Shown: positions 39,087 through 49,123 of the stretch, in pieces
Layout: the number at the start of each line of letters is the position of its first letter
Numbering within the stretch: position 1 is the first letter of the stretch
Source: Sipunculus nudus
Lineage: Eukaryota; Annelida; Sipuncula; Golfingiida; Sipunculidae
Direction: 5' to 3'
NCBI GenBank assembly: GCA_026874595.1
Contig: CM049311.1
Span: 38,954,676 to 39,018,675, forward strand
DNA length: 64,000 nucleotides
Made by a program: the position numbers and the translations under genes
The notes under the pieces: model-generated
The model's database searches: none
Seen by the model: only the letters and a program-made list of their open reading frames with translations
What the model was told of the DNA's origin: nothing

Positions 39087-39150
39087 AAGCCTACACCTCC
39101 CCCCCCCCATCCTTCCCATGGGAAGGGGGGTGGGGGGGGGGGGAGGCTTA
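39087..39150. repeat. Poly-C / poly-G perfect-type hairpin
   Basis: Inverted repeat centred at 39118/39119 on CCTTCCCATGGGAAGG. The left arm continues out through a run of 10 C and CCTC; the right arm through six G, T, and 12 G then AGG. The outermost bases AAGCC / GGCTT also pair. It could fold into a hairpin of about 28 bp, or the G strand (39125-39146) into a quadruplex. Run lengths may be unreliable in the assembly. Confidence 0.75.
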
Positions 39151-39770
39151 TTGGGGTTGATGAGTTAATTACTTTATCCATATTTAGGTAAACAAGTTTT
39201 GTGGTTCTCCCCCCACCCCTTCCCCAGCTGCAGAATATCAGTTTCAAACATTTTTTTTTTCTTCTGCTATGATTTTCTGTTCACTCTATGGTAGGTCTCA
39301 ATATGGCTAATTATGGCTGAAATATTTGTCCTGGGTCACAGATTAGCATCTGATAATTATTTTTAACCTGGACCTTGTTCCCATAGGGGATTCCCTTTTA
39401 TTGCTACTTTGTGGGCTTCAGGGTGACTTCCAGTGACCACTCGGCAATTATATACATCTAGTTTTGAATAAACACATGGAAGCATATGTAAAAATGTCTT
39501 TAAAGATGTCTGCATTTTACTGCAAACATGTCTCAAGATGTATTCCTAAAACAGCATTCAGCATACAGGGTTTGATCCATGTACTCCGTCTACACATTGT
39601 GCAAAAATTAAAATGTATTCTTTTACATATTTGACAGGCTTGAATCATCTGTTGATTTTGTTGACATTGGTAGTGTGACTCTGAAACATTTTACCATGAC
39701 CATGACACTTACTCAGTGTGAAACATAGCTACCACCTCCTTGTGTCTGCTTTAGGAGTTCTTTTTCTTCT
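39151..39770. other. Non-coding DNA
   Basis: Nothing recognised apart from a C-rich tract near 39211-39225. Confidence 0.35.
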
Positions 39771-40628
39771 TGCCTTGGTAGAGGTTTTGGCTTTCTAAAG
39801 TGAGGTCTGGTATTAACTCTCTGACTGCATTCAGTTTAATTATTGTCTTGGTAGAGATGTTGGCTTTCTGAAGTTTGGTCTGGTATTAACTCTCTGACTG
39901 TATTAAGTTTAATTATTGTCTTAGAAGCGGTTTTGGCTTTCTGAAGTTTGGTCTGGTATTAACTCTCTGACTGTATTAAGTTTAATTATTGTCTTAGTAG
40001 CGGTTTTGGCTTTCTGAAGTGAGGTCTGGTCTTAACTCTCTGACTGCATTCAGTTTAATTATTGTCTTGGTAGAGGTGTTGGCTTTCTGAAGTTTGGTCT
40101 GGTATTAACTCTCTGAATGTATTCAGTTTAATTATTGTCTTGGTAGAGGTTTTGGCTTTCTGAAGTTTGGTTTGGTATTAATTCTCTGACTGTATTCAGT
40201 TTAATTATTGTCTTGGTAGAGGTGTTGGCTTTCTGAATTTTGGTCTGGTATAAACTCTCTGACTGTATTCAGTTTATTTATTGCCTCTGTGGAGGTGTTG
40301 GCTTTCTGAAGTTTGATCTGGTATTAATTCTCTGACTGTATTTAGTTTATTTATTGTCTTGGTAGAGGTGTTGGCTTTCTGAAGTTTATTCTGGTATTAA
40401 CTCTCTGACTGTATTAAGTTTAATTATTGCCTTGGTAGAGGTGTTGGCTTTCTGAAGTTTGGTCTTGTATTAATTCTCTAACTGTATTAAGTTTAATTAT
40501 TGCCTTGGTGGAGGTGTTGGCTTTCTGAAGTTTGATCTGGTATTAACTATCTGACTGCATACAGTTAATTTATTGTCTTGGTAGAGGTGTTGGCTTTCTG
40601 AAGTTTGGTATTAATTCTCTAACTGAGG
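39771..40628. repeat. 73-bp minisatellite, about 12 copies
   Basis: Unit of about 73 bp marked by TTGGTAGAGGTGTTGGCTTT, CTGAAGTTTGGTCTGGTATT and AACTCTCTGACTGTATT; for example GTCTT(G/A) recurs at 39845 and 39918. Copies differ by several bases each, so the array is older than the arrays at 19 kb and 28 kb. Not coding. Confidence 0.9.
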
Positions 40629-41467
40629 AATCAGCTTCTTGCATTCTTTCCCTTTTTCGTCTTGCCTACTCTTCATATTATCTTTGTTTTTCTTAAGAAA
40701 TTAGGACAAATTAGTTACAAAGAAGTGTAAAGTAAATAAATATAGAACATTTTTAGGGAGTTTTCCTGTCAGCTGGCAGGCCAGGATGGGTGGCCATTGA
40801 GGCTGGACATGTCTATTGATTTCTGTGACATCCATGGTGAGACTCTTCAACATTGTTACAACTCCAAGGATAAGAAACACAATGCTGACTCATTGTGAAA
40901 CATGGCCGCCACCTACTTGTCCCCGAGGAGACTACTCCATTACCGGAGAGGAGGGAATATAATGTGTCACAAATGAGTGGACTCAGAACAGGCCAATTTT
41001 CACCAGATTTCTTTAGTTTACCACTAGGGTATCAAAACATTTAAACATTGTGTCTCTCCTGCAAGGCAGTCCTCAGTCATGAAAGGGAATGAATAACTAA
41101 CATGTGGGTGCAAAAAAAATCATCCTCAGAGTTTGTTGACCTAAATTTAACTATTAGAAACTGTCTTCAAAGCAGTTTTCAAAGCCACATGGCATGATTT
41201 ATCATGTAAGCATGAATTAACTATGCTGCTTTGTGAGGGAACACAAATCATAGTGGCTTTAATTTGATTGTCTGCAAGTTTGCATTCTTCATTGTTAAAC
41301 CACGTAGCCCATGATGCCTTCAGTTTATTTTTTATCTTTATGATAATTCCTTATCAGATTATAGTTCCACCATGGGAAGGCCACAAAATGGGATTGTGGC
41401 TTTTTAGGAAGCTGTATCATGCTAATTGTGATCTCACGTTTGTGAATTAAGAGTTAATAGGGACTGA
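40629..41467. other. Non-coding DNA up to the retrotransposon insertion
   Basis: No gene recognised. Together with 49124 onward this is the pre-insertion locus. Confidence 0.4.
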
Positions 41468-41472
41468 GGCAG
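41468..41472. repeat. Target-site duplication, left (GGCAG)
   Basis: GGCAG directly before the 5' LTR is repeated directly after the 3' LTR at 49119-49123. Five-base duplications are typical of Ty3/Gypsy-type integration. Confidence 0.9.
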
Positions 41473-42608
41473 TGTCACCAGAAATCGGTGACAATATGTA
41501 CGGTGTTTTGTATCATAGTTTAACGAAGTCTGTTCTCTATTGATATTGACGTGAAGCGTCATCCTAAAGCGTTGACAGGTCTTGATTGTATATATATATA
41601 TTGTGTATTCTTGTATGGAATCCCATCGGCTATCAGCTGATTTATCCGTGTCACGCATCGTGTGTAATTGTTACATTTGGTATGTGGGTCGCCATGGTGA
41701 CGCTAACAGTCAAACTAGGTCACATATATCCTTATATGGGACACTTGAGAAATAAGCCAATCAGAGAACCGGATCGCCGTATTGTGACGACGATTGTGAC
41801 GTCAGAGTTCAGGGAGAGACGCTGGAAGCTGCCTTCAGTTGGGTCTTGAAGCTTGAGGTGGCAGCACGCACGCACGAACATTGAAACGCCAGGGACGGCA
41901 TAGAAGCAAGCTTCTGCATGAGGCAAGGACCCAGCTCATAAGAACTCAGCCGTGCTGCCGAAAGAGCTTCGTATTGGCGATATAGAGAGAGCGCGTTTGT
42001 CACCTGCCGGCCTAGTTCAGCTTGACCTAGATACATAACCGCCGTAAGCCGTGAACCGTTGCTACAAGAGCAAGGTCAAGGACTCTAAGCTCCTCGTAAA
42101 CAAAGGGCGCTATTGCATGCATGTGAACGTGAACCTACCCGGGTCGCTGACAAGCAAGATCAGTTGAAGATAGCTAAACTCAGAAAGACTAGATATATAT
42201 GGTACTAACCATACGCTAGATTCTGCACAAAACAGTAACCAGAGATCTCTGAAGGAACTGGACTTTATGGTTTATTATACAAACCAGTGACTCAGTAAAT
42301 ATCCTATAATTTTAATGTGAAGAACTGTCGTATTGACACATCATCGCACACACTCACATTTGTGTCTCTGTAAGTATTGTCTTGAATTATATTTGTGAAT
42401 TTAACCTGATGTCTCATAGTTTCCATTGATCTGGGTGTATGATTGTCTGGTATTTTTATACACGTCCTTAAAAGAACCTGGAAATGTCACCTGTAATGAC
42501 CGGGATCTAATTTCTTGATTAATGAAATCAAGTGGCGAGCGTTAACCCATCCTATTGTTTTATAGGATATATCCGTTGTAAAGTTTTCACGTTAAGTTAG
42601 GGGTGACA
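41473..42608 (+). repeat. 5' LTR (1,136 bp)
   Basis: Starts TGTCACC and ends GGTGACA, giving 7-bp inverted termini. The first 21 nt also form a local hairpin, TGTCACC-AGAAATC-GGTGACA. A (TA)n stretch at about 41588-41600 is a TATA-box candidate. CTCTGTAAGTATT near 42366 is a strong splice-donor match. Frames on both strands inside the LTR look like chance. Confidence 0.95.
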
Positions 42609-42613
42609 TTGTA

Positions 42614-42630
42614 TGGCGAGCGCGCCAGGA
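42614..42630 (+). promoter_or_regulatory. Candidate tRNA primer binding site
   Basis: TGGCGAGCGCGCCAGGA begins 5 nt after the LTR end. The TGG start is complementary to a tRNA CCA end, and the following G-discriminator pattern would fit a serine-type tRNA. The matching host tRNA is not in the window, so primer identity is unproven. The sequence is itself nearly palindromic. Confidence 0.5.
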
Positions 42631-43128
42631 TATAATTAGCCTTAAAAAACTGGCTAATTACAGTAAGTTTCAGAAGTTTTGAACTGAGAAAACAGTACTG
42701 AAACCAGACATTCAAATACTCAAACCAGAGTTGATCTGAATTAATAATTGGAAATGACACCAAACTGATGTTATAGTGTATACTTGCTCAATGAAATTAC
42801 CCCACTATTAGGAGTTAATATTTATTCAGTGAGAATATTACCTGAAGCACAACATTGTTTCAGGATTAGCATATACCTTGAAGATTTGGCTAGAACACAT
42901 GCATGTTTTGTGAGTAATGCTAGTTCAGTGATACCTGAACATCATTACTGATTTGATATAAACCCAGATTAGAGTGAAAATTTTTGATGTTGTTAGATAC
43001 GCCCTGGTATAATTTTTCCTACACTGGTTTGTGATTGGTCACGTGGTAGGGTCTCTTTACAGGTAAGTTTACCCCTCCCGATTGGCATGGTAATCATAGG
43101 TGCATGGTGTTTATTGATATCTTGATAT

Positions 43129-43181
43129 CCATCCGTCCATCCGTCTGACCCTTCGTCCGACCTTCCGTCCGTCCGTCCGTA
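43129..43181. repeat. CCGT-type microsatellite in the retrotransposon leader
   Basis: Interrupted CCGT/CCGA repeats, ending in four uninterrupted CCGT-type steps at about 43165-43180. Confidence 0.75.
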
Positions 43182-43328
43182 TAAGTAGATTTTTGATGCG
43201 TAGAGCTACCGTAGTGTTATTGTACGGATACCGCCGGTTCGTTAGGTTGGCTTTAACAGTACGTATTTACGGATTTTTAAGAGCGGATATTACTAGATAC
43301 TGGAATCTTACTAGGTTAGAGCGTTACC

Positions 43329-46300
43329 ATGGAAACGTTAGAGTCACTTGTTAGATGCGGACAGGCCTTGGGGCTTAAGGACCAGGCTTTACAAGATTAT
43401 GTTGAGGCTAGACGGCGTGCGGATGAAGAGCGTGAGGAAAGAGCTAGGCAACGTGAAATAGAGAAGGAACAGCGGGAATTAGAGCGTGAGCAGCGGGAGT
43501 TAGAGCGCGAGCGAGAGGCTAGAGCCCACGAATTAGAGGTTCTAAGGTTAAAGTCTGACTCTGGGGTTAAAGAAGAGAGAAGTAGGGATGTATTCCCGAA
43601 AATCCAGCTTCCACCTTTTGATGAGGCTCACGATCAGCTAGATGCGTTTCTTGAGCGATTTGAACGATTAGCTGTATGTCAAGGCTATGATAGGGAGAAT
43701 TGGGCGTTACACCTGAGTCCGTTACTGCGGGGTAAGGCGCTAGGGACTTACACACAGTTATCGGTTAGTGAGGCCATGGATTACGATAAGTTAAAGATAG
43801 CCTTGTTAAAGCGATACCAAATGACCGAAGAGGGTTATCGACACAAGTTTCGGACTTGTAGGCCTGAGCGAGGCGAAACGCCGAGTCAGTTTGCGGTGAG
43901 ACTGAGTGGATACCTAGACCATTGGATAGGGATGGCAGGGGTCAGAGGTGACTACGACGGGGTAGTTAACCTGTTGATGTGTGAGCAGTTCGTTAACTGC
44001 TGTAGTAGGGATCTCTCTATGTTTTTGAAAGAGAGACGGTGTCGTGACTTTGATAGTATGGTAGACTTAGCCGAGAGTTATACGGAGGCTCACGGTGTAC
44101 ACAGCCTTACAGCAGGTCCTCGTTATGGCAATAATGTGCCGCGTCCAGCGCAACCGGTATCTCAGCCTAGAGAGAAGCGAGAGGTTGAGCGCAGTCCGGG
44201 CGGTCAGACATTTAAGCCATCAGGAGGCATCAGATGTTATTTATGTAATGAACTGGGACATAAGGCGCAGGAATGTAAGACTAGTGCCCAGTCGAGGCCT
44301 AGGTCTTCCCCTCAAGTAGGGCGTGCTGCTGGCGATCAGCAGAGGTATAGGACTAATTTTAGCCCCCCGTATACCCCAAAACAGAAACCGGAGACTATGT
44401 CAATGGCAGTAGTCGAGGCGGAAACGGAGACAGTCGGTGCGGTGAAACCGGAAGTAGAGAGTCCGAGTCAGTCGTTAGGATTTGCTGCCCAGACAGAAGG
44501 CGGAATCTCGTTACCTGTGTGTGAAGGGCTGGTGAATGGTAAGTCAGCGAGGGTGCTGCGGGATTCGGGATGTTCCTCGGCAGGAATACGTGAGTCGTAC
44601 GTGGAGCCGAATCAGTTCACCGGACACCAGGTCGAGTGTAGGTTGTTCGACGGGTCTGTAAGACAATTTCCTACGGCTAGGATTAATGTGGACTGTGCAT
44701 ACTTTGTCGGTACTATCGAGGCAATGGTGGTCGGGGATGCTGTATGTGATTTAGCGCTAGGTAACGTAGCGGGAGCGCGTGATCCGTATGATCCGGACCC
44801 GACGTGGAAGTCTGAGCGGTCCTCAGGCATAGTGTGTGACGGTGTAGAGTCACAAAAGGAGGTGTCGTCCGCGGTGGAGACACGGAGCGCTGCACGAGAG
44901 AAACAGATACCGACGCGTAGCTTGAATGTTGCAAGCCCAGTTGCCGATGTGAGTCCGGCCGAATTTTTAAAGGCGCAGGAGGAGGATGGGTCTTTAGCGC
45001 CGTATTGGAGGCTAGCTAGAGAGGCTAGGAATGATAGTCCATTTAGAATTGAGGACGGATATTTAGTTCGGGTTGTGAGTGATAAACGGGGAGATCAAGA
45101 TGGATCTCGAGTGGTGGTACCTCAGACGTTACAGTACGACGTAATGAGGATGGGCCACGAAGCGGTTATGGCGGGCCATCAGGGCATAGACAAAACGCAC
45201 GACCGCGTGAGAACTCAGTTTTTCTGGAAAGGGATGTATAATGACATTGCTGAGTTTTGCAAGTCCCGTCCCATTTGCCAGAAAACCATACCGAAAGGCA
45301 AGGTGCCTGCAGCTACGTTAGGCCAGATGCCATTAATTGATGAGCCCTGGCGTAGAATTTCGATGGATCTGGTTGGGCCGATCCATCCAGCGTCTGAGAG
45401 AGGTCACAGGTATATTCTGACCGTTATGGATTATGCCACTAGATATCCGGAGGCTGTTGCTTTAAAGAACATAGATACAGTCTCTGTGGCTGATGCGCTA
45501 GTTGATATTTATGCGCGGTTAGGAGTGCCGTCAGAGGTGCTTACTGACATGGGCACACAATTTACATCAGACCTCATGCGAGAAGTTAGCCGTGTTTTGT
45601 CTGTAAGACAGCTCACCACTACTCCTTACCATCCTATGTGCAACGGAATGGTGGAGAGATTCAATGGAACGTTAAAGTTAATGTTGAAACGGATGTGCGA
45701 GGAAAGACCGCGAGATTGGGATCGGTACCTCAGCGCCGTGCTTTTTGCGTACCGAGAAGCGCCACATGAGAGCACAGGGTTCTCACCCTTTGAGTTGCTC
45801 TATGGTAGGATCGTTAGAGGACCGATGCGGATTCTAAGGGATCTGTGGACCAAGCGAGATACTAGCGTCGAGACTAAAACCACGTACCAATACGTCCTGG
45901 ACCTACAAGACAAACTAAGCGACACATGCGCGTTAGCTAGAGAGGCGTTGAACAAATCAGCGAACAGACACAAACTGTTATATGATAGAGGTAAATGCAC
46001 GCGCAGGTTTGAGGCCGGAGACGAAGTTTTGTTGTTACTCCCGACGGAGCAGAACAAATTAATGGTACAGTGGAAAGGCCCCTATACTATTGTAAACAGG
46101 GTTGGGGACTTAGACTATCGGATTAAGATTGGCGATAAGGTTAAAACCTTCCACGTGAATATGCTGAAACGGTACCATGCTAGAAACGAGCCCCAGCATA
46201 TTCTGGCAGCGGTAGCCAAGGGCGCACCTGATTCTATACAGGATCCTGACGGTGTAGACGGGGAAACAGAGCCTCCCGTGTTCGGAGAGTTAAACCCAGA

Positions 46301-46607
46301 AGGGATTGATGAGGATGCCCACATGTCGTTACCGTCGTATGCGCGCCGCCAGACTGAGCGAGATGTTCAGGTAAATGCTGACCTAGGCAAGTGTCAGAGC
46401 CGTGAAATACTCAGTCTGCTTAGGCAATATGGGGATGTATTCACAGATGTACCCAAGCTTACCAACGTTGTAGAATGTAGCATTAAACTCTCATCTGATG
46501 TACCTGTAAAAACTAGGCCCTATAGGGTGCCTTTTGAACTGCGAGAGACAATGCGAACAGAAATCCAGGAAATGTTAAACTTAGGCATTATTGAACAGTC
46601 AGATTGA
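43329..46607 (+). CDS. Gag-protease-integrase and start of RT (Gmr1-like polyprotein, up to in-frame TGA)
   Basis: The ATG lies in ACCATGG, a strong initiation context. It encodes 1,092 residues. Residues 24-78: charged coiled coil. About 90-256: retrotransposon capsid with a C-terminal SCAN-like region. 303-316: CCHC knuckle (C303, C306, H311, C316). 412-414: protease DSG, with LALGNV at 475-480. 610-650: integrase zinc-binding region, where H610, H617 and C650 are present but position 647, expected to be cysteine, is arginine. D680, D740, E776: DD35E triad (exactly 35 residues between the last two). 917-919: GPY motif. From about 1055: N-terminal RT fingers, ending at TGA 46605-46607. Integrase therefore precedes RT. 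The polyprotein would supply capsid, maturation and integration functions. The stop and the changed zinc ligand suggest this copy is disabled, unless the stop is read through. Confidence 0.92.
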   Translation: METLESLVRCGQALGLKDQALQDYVEARRRADEEREERARQREIEKEQRELEREQRELEREREARAHELEVLRLKSDSGVKEERSRDVFPKIQLPPFDEAHDQLDAFLERFERLAVCQGYDRENWALHLSPLLRGKALGTYTQLSVSEAMDYDKLKIALLKRYQMTEEGYRHKFRTCRPERGETPSQFAVRLSGYLDHWIGMAGVRGDYDGVVNLLMCEQFVNCCSRDLSMFLKERRCRDFDSMVDLAESYTEAHGVHSLTAGPRYGNNVPRPAQPVSQPREKREVERSPGGQTFKPSGGIRCYLCNELGHKAQECKTSAQSRPRSSPQVGRAAGDQQRYRTNFSPPYTPKQKPETMSMAVVEAETETVGAVKPEVESPSQSLGFAAQTEGGISLPVCEGLVNGKSARVLRDSGCSSAGIRESYVEPNQFTGHQVECRLFDGSVRQFPTARINVDCAYFVGTIEAMVVGDAVCDLALGNVAGARDPYDPDPTWKSERSSGIVCDGVESQKEVSSAVETRSAAREKQIPTRSLNVASPVADVSPAEFLKAQEEDGSLAPYWRLAREARNDSPFRIEDGYLVRVVSDKRGDQDGSRVVVPQTLQYDVMRMGHEAVMAGHQGIDKTHDRVRTQFFWKGMYNDIAEFCKSRPICQKTIPKGKVPAATLGQMPLIDEPWRRISMDLVGPIHPASERGHRYILTVMDYATRYPEAVALKNIDTVSVADALVDIYARLGVPSEVLTDMGTQFTSDLMREVSRVLSVRQLTTTPYHPMCNGMVERFNGTLKLMLKRMCEERPRDWDRYLSAVLFAYREAPHESTGFSPFELLYGRIVRGPMRILRDLWTKRDTSVETKTTYQYVLDLQDKLSDTCALAREALNKSANRHKLLYDRGKCTRRFEAGDEVLLLLPTEQNKLMVQWKGPYTIVNRVGDLDYRIKIGDKVKTFHVNMLKRYHARNEPQHILAAVAKGAPDSIQDPDGVDGETEPPVFGELNPEGIDEDAHMSLPSYARRQTERDVQVNADLGKCQSREILSLLRQYGDVFTDVPKLTNVVECSIKLSSDVPVKTRPYRVPFELRETMRTEIQEMLNLGIIEQSD

Positions 46608-47762
46608 AGCTATGCGTCCCCCTGTATCCTGCTTAGGAAACCTGACGGTAAGACTAGATTCGTGATAGACTACCGAAAACTGAACCAATCAGTCGTGTTC
46701 GATCCTGAACCCATGCCGGATCCAGAAACACTTTTTGTCGAAGTCGCGAAAAGCCAGTATTTTACAAAGCTTGACCTGACGAAAGGTTACTGGCAGATCC
46801 CTGTTTCTGAGGAATCCAGGGATAAGACGGCCTTTGTTACACCCGATGGCCATTACCAATTTAGGGTTATGCCATTCGGCCTGGTAACTGCCGGAGCGGT
46901 TTTCACCCGCATGATGCGGAAAATGTTCAGCGACATGCCGAATGTAGTATGTTATGTAGATGACGTGTTAATACACGCAGAGACTTGGGACGAGCACTTA
47001 AGAACTCTTAGAGAAGTGCTAGTTAGACTAGAATGTGCAAACTTAGCAGCTAAACCAGCTAAAACCTTCATAGGCTACCAGAGCCTAGAGTTTTTGGGAC
47101 ACCTGGTAGGCACGGGCAACTTGGCCACTAATCCAGTTTTGCTCAAGAGAATACAGAGCACTGATAGACCTAAGACAAAGAAGGCTTTGCGAGCATTCCT
47201 AGGTCTTACAGGGTACTATCGAAAATTCGTGCCAAACTATGCGGAAATAGCGGTGCCCCTGACTGATCTAACGCGTAAAGGTCAACCTAACAAACTAGAC
47301 TGGAAACCCGTACACGAGAGCGCGTACTGTTCTCTAAAGGCTAAACTGTCAGACCCTCCCATACTGAAACTACCTGATTTCAGTAAACGATTTTATTTGA
47401 AATGTGATGCATCTGATGTGGGTATTGGCTGTATCCTGATGCAAAGACACGAGGGGATCATGCACCCAGTAGCTTATGCCAGTCGTAAACTATTGCCCAG
47501 GGAGAGAAATTACTCCACCCTCGAGAAAGAGTCATTAGCAATTGTATGGTCTGTACAGAAATTTGAGATGTACCTGGCTTGTAGACCGTTCACCATTCAG
47601 ACCGACCACAAACCATTAAAGTGTATTAGCAAATCAAAATGTGCTAATAAGAGAGTAATGAGATGGGCACTGGTTCTACAAGAGTTTAGATTTGATATTG
47701 AAGCAGTGTCAGGTAAACTAAACCATGGACCTGATTTTCTTAGCAGACTGCCTGAGTGTTAG
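46608..47762 (+). CDS. Reverse transcriptase and RNase H (same frame, after the TGA)
   Basis: Continues in the same frame as the preceding gag-pol segment to a TAG at 47760-47762, so the break is a nonsense codon and not a frameshift. The first Met is at 46662, but it lies inside the RT domain and is not a natural start. Counting from that Met: motif A KLDL at 37-40, YVDD at 98-101 (catalytic aspartates intact), connection region, then RNase H with D249 in KCDAS, a TLEKE segment at 286-290 and TDH at 314-316. The frame ends just after DFLSRLP, the usual end of Ty3/Gypsy RNase H, with nothing following. This confirms that integrase is not at the C-terminus. Without stop readthrough this part is not translated as part of the polyprotein. 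Confidence 0.9.
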   Translation, partial: SYASPCILLRKPDGKTRFVIDYRKLNQSVVFDPEPMPDPETLFVEVAKSQYFTKLDLTKGYWQIPVSEESRDKTAFVTPDGHYQFRVMPFGLVTAGAVFTRMMRKMFSDMPNVVCYVDDVLIHAETWDEHLRTLREVLVRLECANLAAKPAKTFIGYQSLEFLGHLVGTGNLATNPVLLKRIQSTDRPKTKKALRAFLGLTGYYRKFVPNYAEIAVPLTDLTRKGQPNKLDWKPVHESAYCSLKAKLSDPPILKLPDFSKRFYLKCDASDVGIGCILMQRHEGIMHPVAYASRKLLPRERNYSTLEKESLAIVWSVQKFEMYLACRPFTIQTDHKPLKCISKSKCANKRVMRWALVLQEFRFDIEAVSGKLNHGPDFLSRLPEC

Positions 47763-47967
47763 GATGTAATGAGCTATAATGTTTAGCCAGTTAAGTCTAA
47801 ACATGTACAAGATTTTGCCCTGTGTCATAGACCGTGGGCATGTACTAATGACAACTTGTTACATGACCCTTATGTATTGCTATGTATTGCTACATGTAAA
47901 TATGTTTAGCTGGACCCTGTAAGATAGAACGATACGATGTATCGAGAAAATACTGTGTATTTTCCTT
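47763..47967 (+). other. 3' untranslated part of the retrotransposon
   Basis: About 200 nt between the pol stop and the polypurine tract. There is no additional frame such as env. Confidence 0.7.
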
Positions 47968-47979
47968 AAAAGGAGGGGG
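47968..47979 (+). promoter_or_regulatory. Polypurine tract
   Basis: AAAAGGAGGGGG lies 3 nt before the 3' LTR, the expected plus-strand primer site for reverse transcription. Confidence 0.85.
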
Positions 47980-47982
47980 TGA

Positions 47983-49118
47983 TGTCACCAGAAATCGGTG
48001 ACAATATGTACGGTGTTTTGTATCATAGTTTAACGAAGTCTGTTCTCTATTGATATTGACGTGAAGCGTCATCCTAAAGCGTTGACAGGTCTTGATTGTA
48101 TATATATATATTGTGTATTCTTGTATGGAATCCCATCGGCTATCAGCTGATTTATCCGTGTCACGCATCGTGTGTAATTGTTACATTTGGTATGTGGGTC
48201 GCCATGGTGACGCTAACAGTCAAACTAGGTCACATATATCCTTATATGGGACACTTGAGAAATAAGCCAATCAGAGAACCGGATCGCCGTATTGTGACGA
48301 CGATTGTGACGTCAGAGTTCAGGGAGAGACGCTGGAAGCTGCCTTCAGTTGGGTCTTGAAGCTTGAGGTGGCAGCACGCACGCACGAACATTGAAACGCC
48401 AGGGACGGCATAGAAGCAAGCTTCTGCATGAGGCAAGGACCCAGCTCATAAGAACTCAGCCGTGCTGCCGAAAGAGCTTCGTATTGGCGATATAGAGAGA
48501 GCGCGTTTGTCACCTGCCGGCCTAGTTCAGCTTGACCTAGATACATAACCGCCGTAAGCCGTGAACCGTTGCTACAAGAGCAAGGTCAAGGACTCTAAGC
48601 TCCTCGTAAACAAAGGGCGCTATTGCATGCATGTGAACGTGAACCTACCCGGGTCGCTGACAAGCAAGATCAGTTGAAGATAGCTAAACTCAGAAAGACT
48701 AGATATATATGGTACTAACCATACGCTAGATTCTGCACAAAACAGTAACCAGAGATCTCTGAAGGAACTGGACTTTATGGTTTATTATACAAACCAGTGA
48801 CTCAGTAAATATCCTATAATTTTAATGTGAAGAACTGTCGTATTGACACATCATCGCACACACTCACATTTGTGTCTCTGTAAGTATTGTCTTGAATTAT
48901 ATTTGTGAATTTAACCTGATGTCTCATAGTTTCTATTGATCTGGGTGTATGATTGTCTGGTATTTTTATACACGTCCTTAAAAGAACCTGGAAATGTCAC
49001 CTGTAATGACCGGGATCTAATTTCTTGATTAATGAAATCAAGTGGCGAGCGTTAACCCATCCTATTGTTTTATAGGATATATCCGTTGTAAAGTTTTCAC
49101 GTTAAGTTAGGGGTGACA
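47983..49118 (+). repeat. 3' LTR (1,136 bp)
   Basis: Identical to the 5' LTR by direct reading, except T at 48934 where the 5' LTR has C at 42424. Same 7-bp inverted ends. Confidence 0.95.
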
Positions 49119-49123
49119 GGCAG
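49119..49123. repeat. Target-site duplication, right (GGCAG)
   Basis: Matches 41468-41472 exactly. Confidence 0.9.

Larger units (their letters stand above)
42609..43328 (+). promoter_or_regulatory. Leader between 5' LTR and gag
   Basis: A 720-nt untranslated leader. It holds the candidate primer binding site and a composite TCTCTTTACAGGTAAGTT near 43062-43079 that matches both a 3' and a 5' splice site. It also has a CCGT-rich microsatellite at about 43127-43180 resembling those in the hairpin-headed elements of this window. If the LTR donor and this acceptor are used, gag mRNA would have a spliced leader (inference). Confidence 0.6.
41473..49118 (+). mobile_element. Complete Gmr1-like Ty3/Gypsy LTR retrotransposon (7,646 bp)
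   Basis: The element has two 1,136-bp LTRs, a 5-bp target duplication, a primer binding site candidate, a purine-rich tract and one gag-pol frame of 1,477 codons interrupted once by TGA. Domain order is Gag (coiled coil, capsid, CCHC), protease, integrase (H2C2-type, DD35E, GPY/F), reverse transcriptase, RNase H. Integrase upstream of RT with Ty3/Gypsy-type sequences is the hallmark of Gmr1-like elements, first described in cod and later reported in other deuterostomes and molluscs. The LTRs differ at a single position (42424 C, 48934 T), so the insertion is very recent. It lies in the sense orientation relative to the probable TULP4 intron. Confidence 0.93.

Noticed and set aside
41586-42036. 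Open frames of 64-87 codons in the LTR (also in the 3' LTR at 48096-48546)
   Set aside because: They overlap on both strands, occur identically in both LTRs because the LTRs are duplicates, and match nothing known.
43329-47762. Ty1/Copia assignment based on domain order
   Set aside because: The integrase GPY/F motif, YVDD RT and RNase H layout and 5-bp target duplication are Ty3/Gypsy-type; only the order resembles Copia.
47763-47982. A retroviral-type env gene after pol
   Set aside because: Only about 200 nt separate the pol stop from the polypurine tract and no open frame is present.
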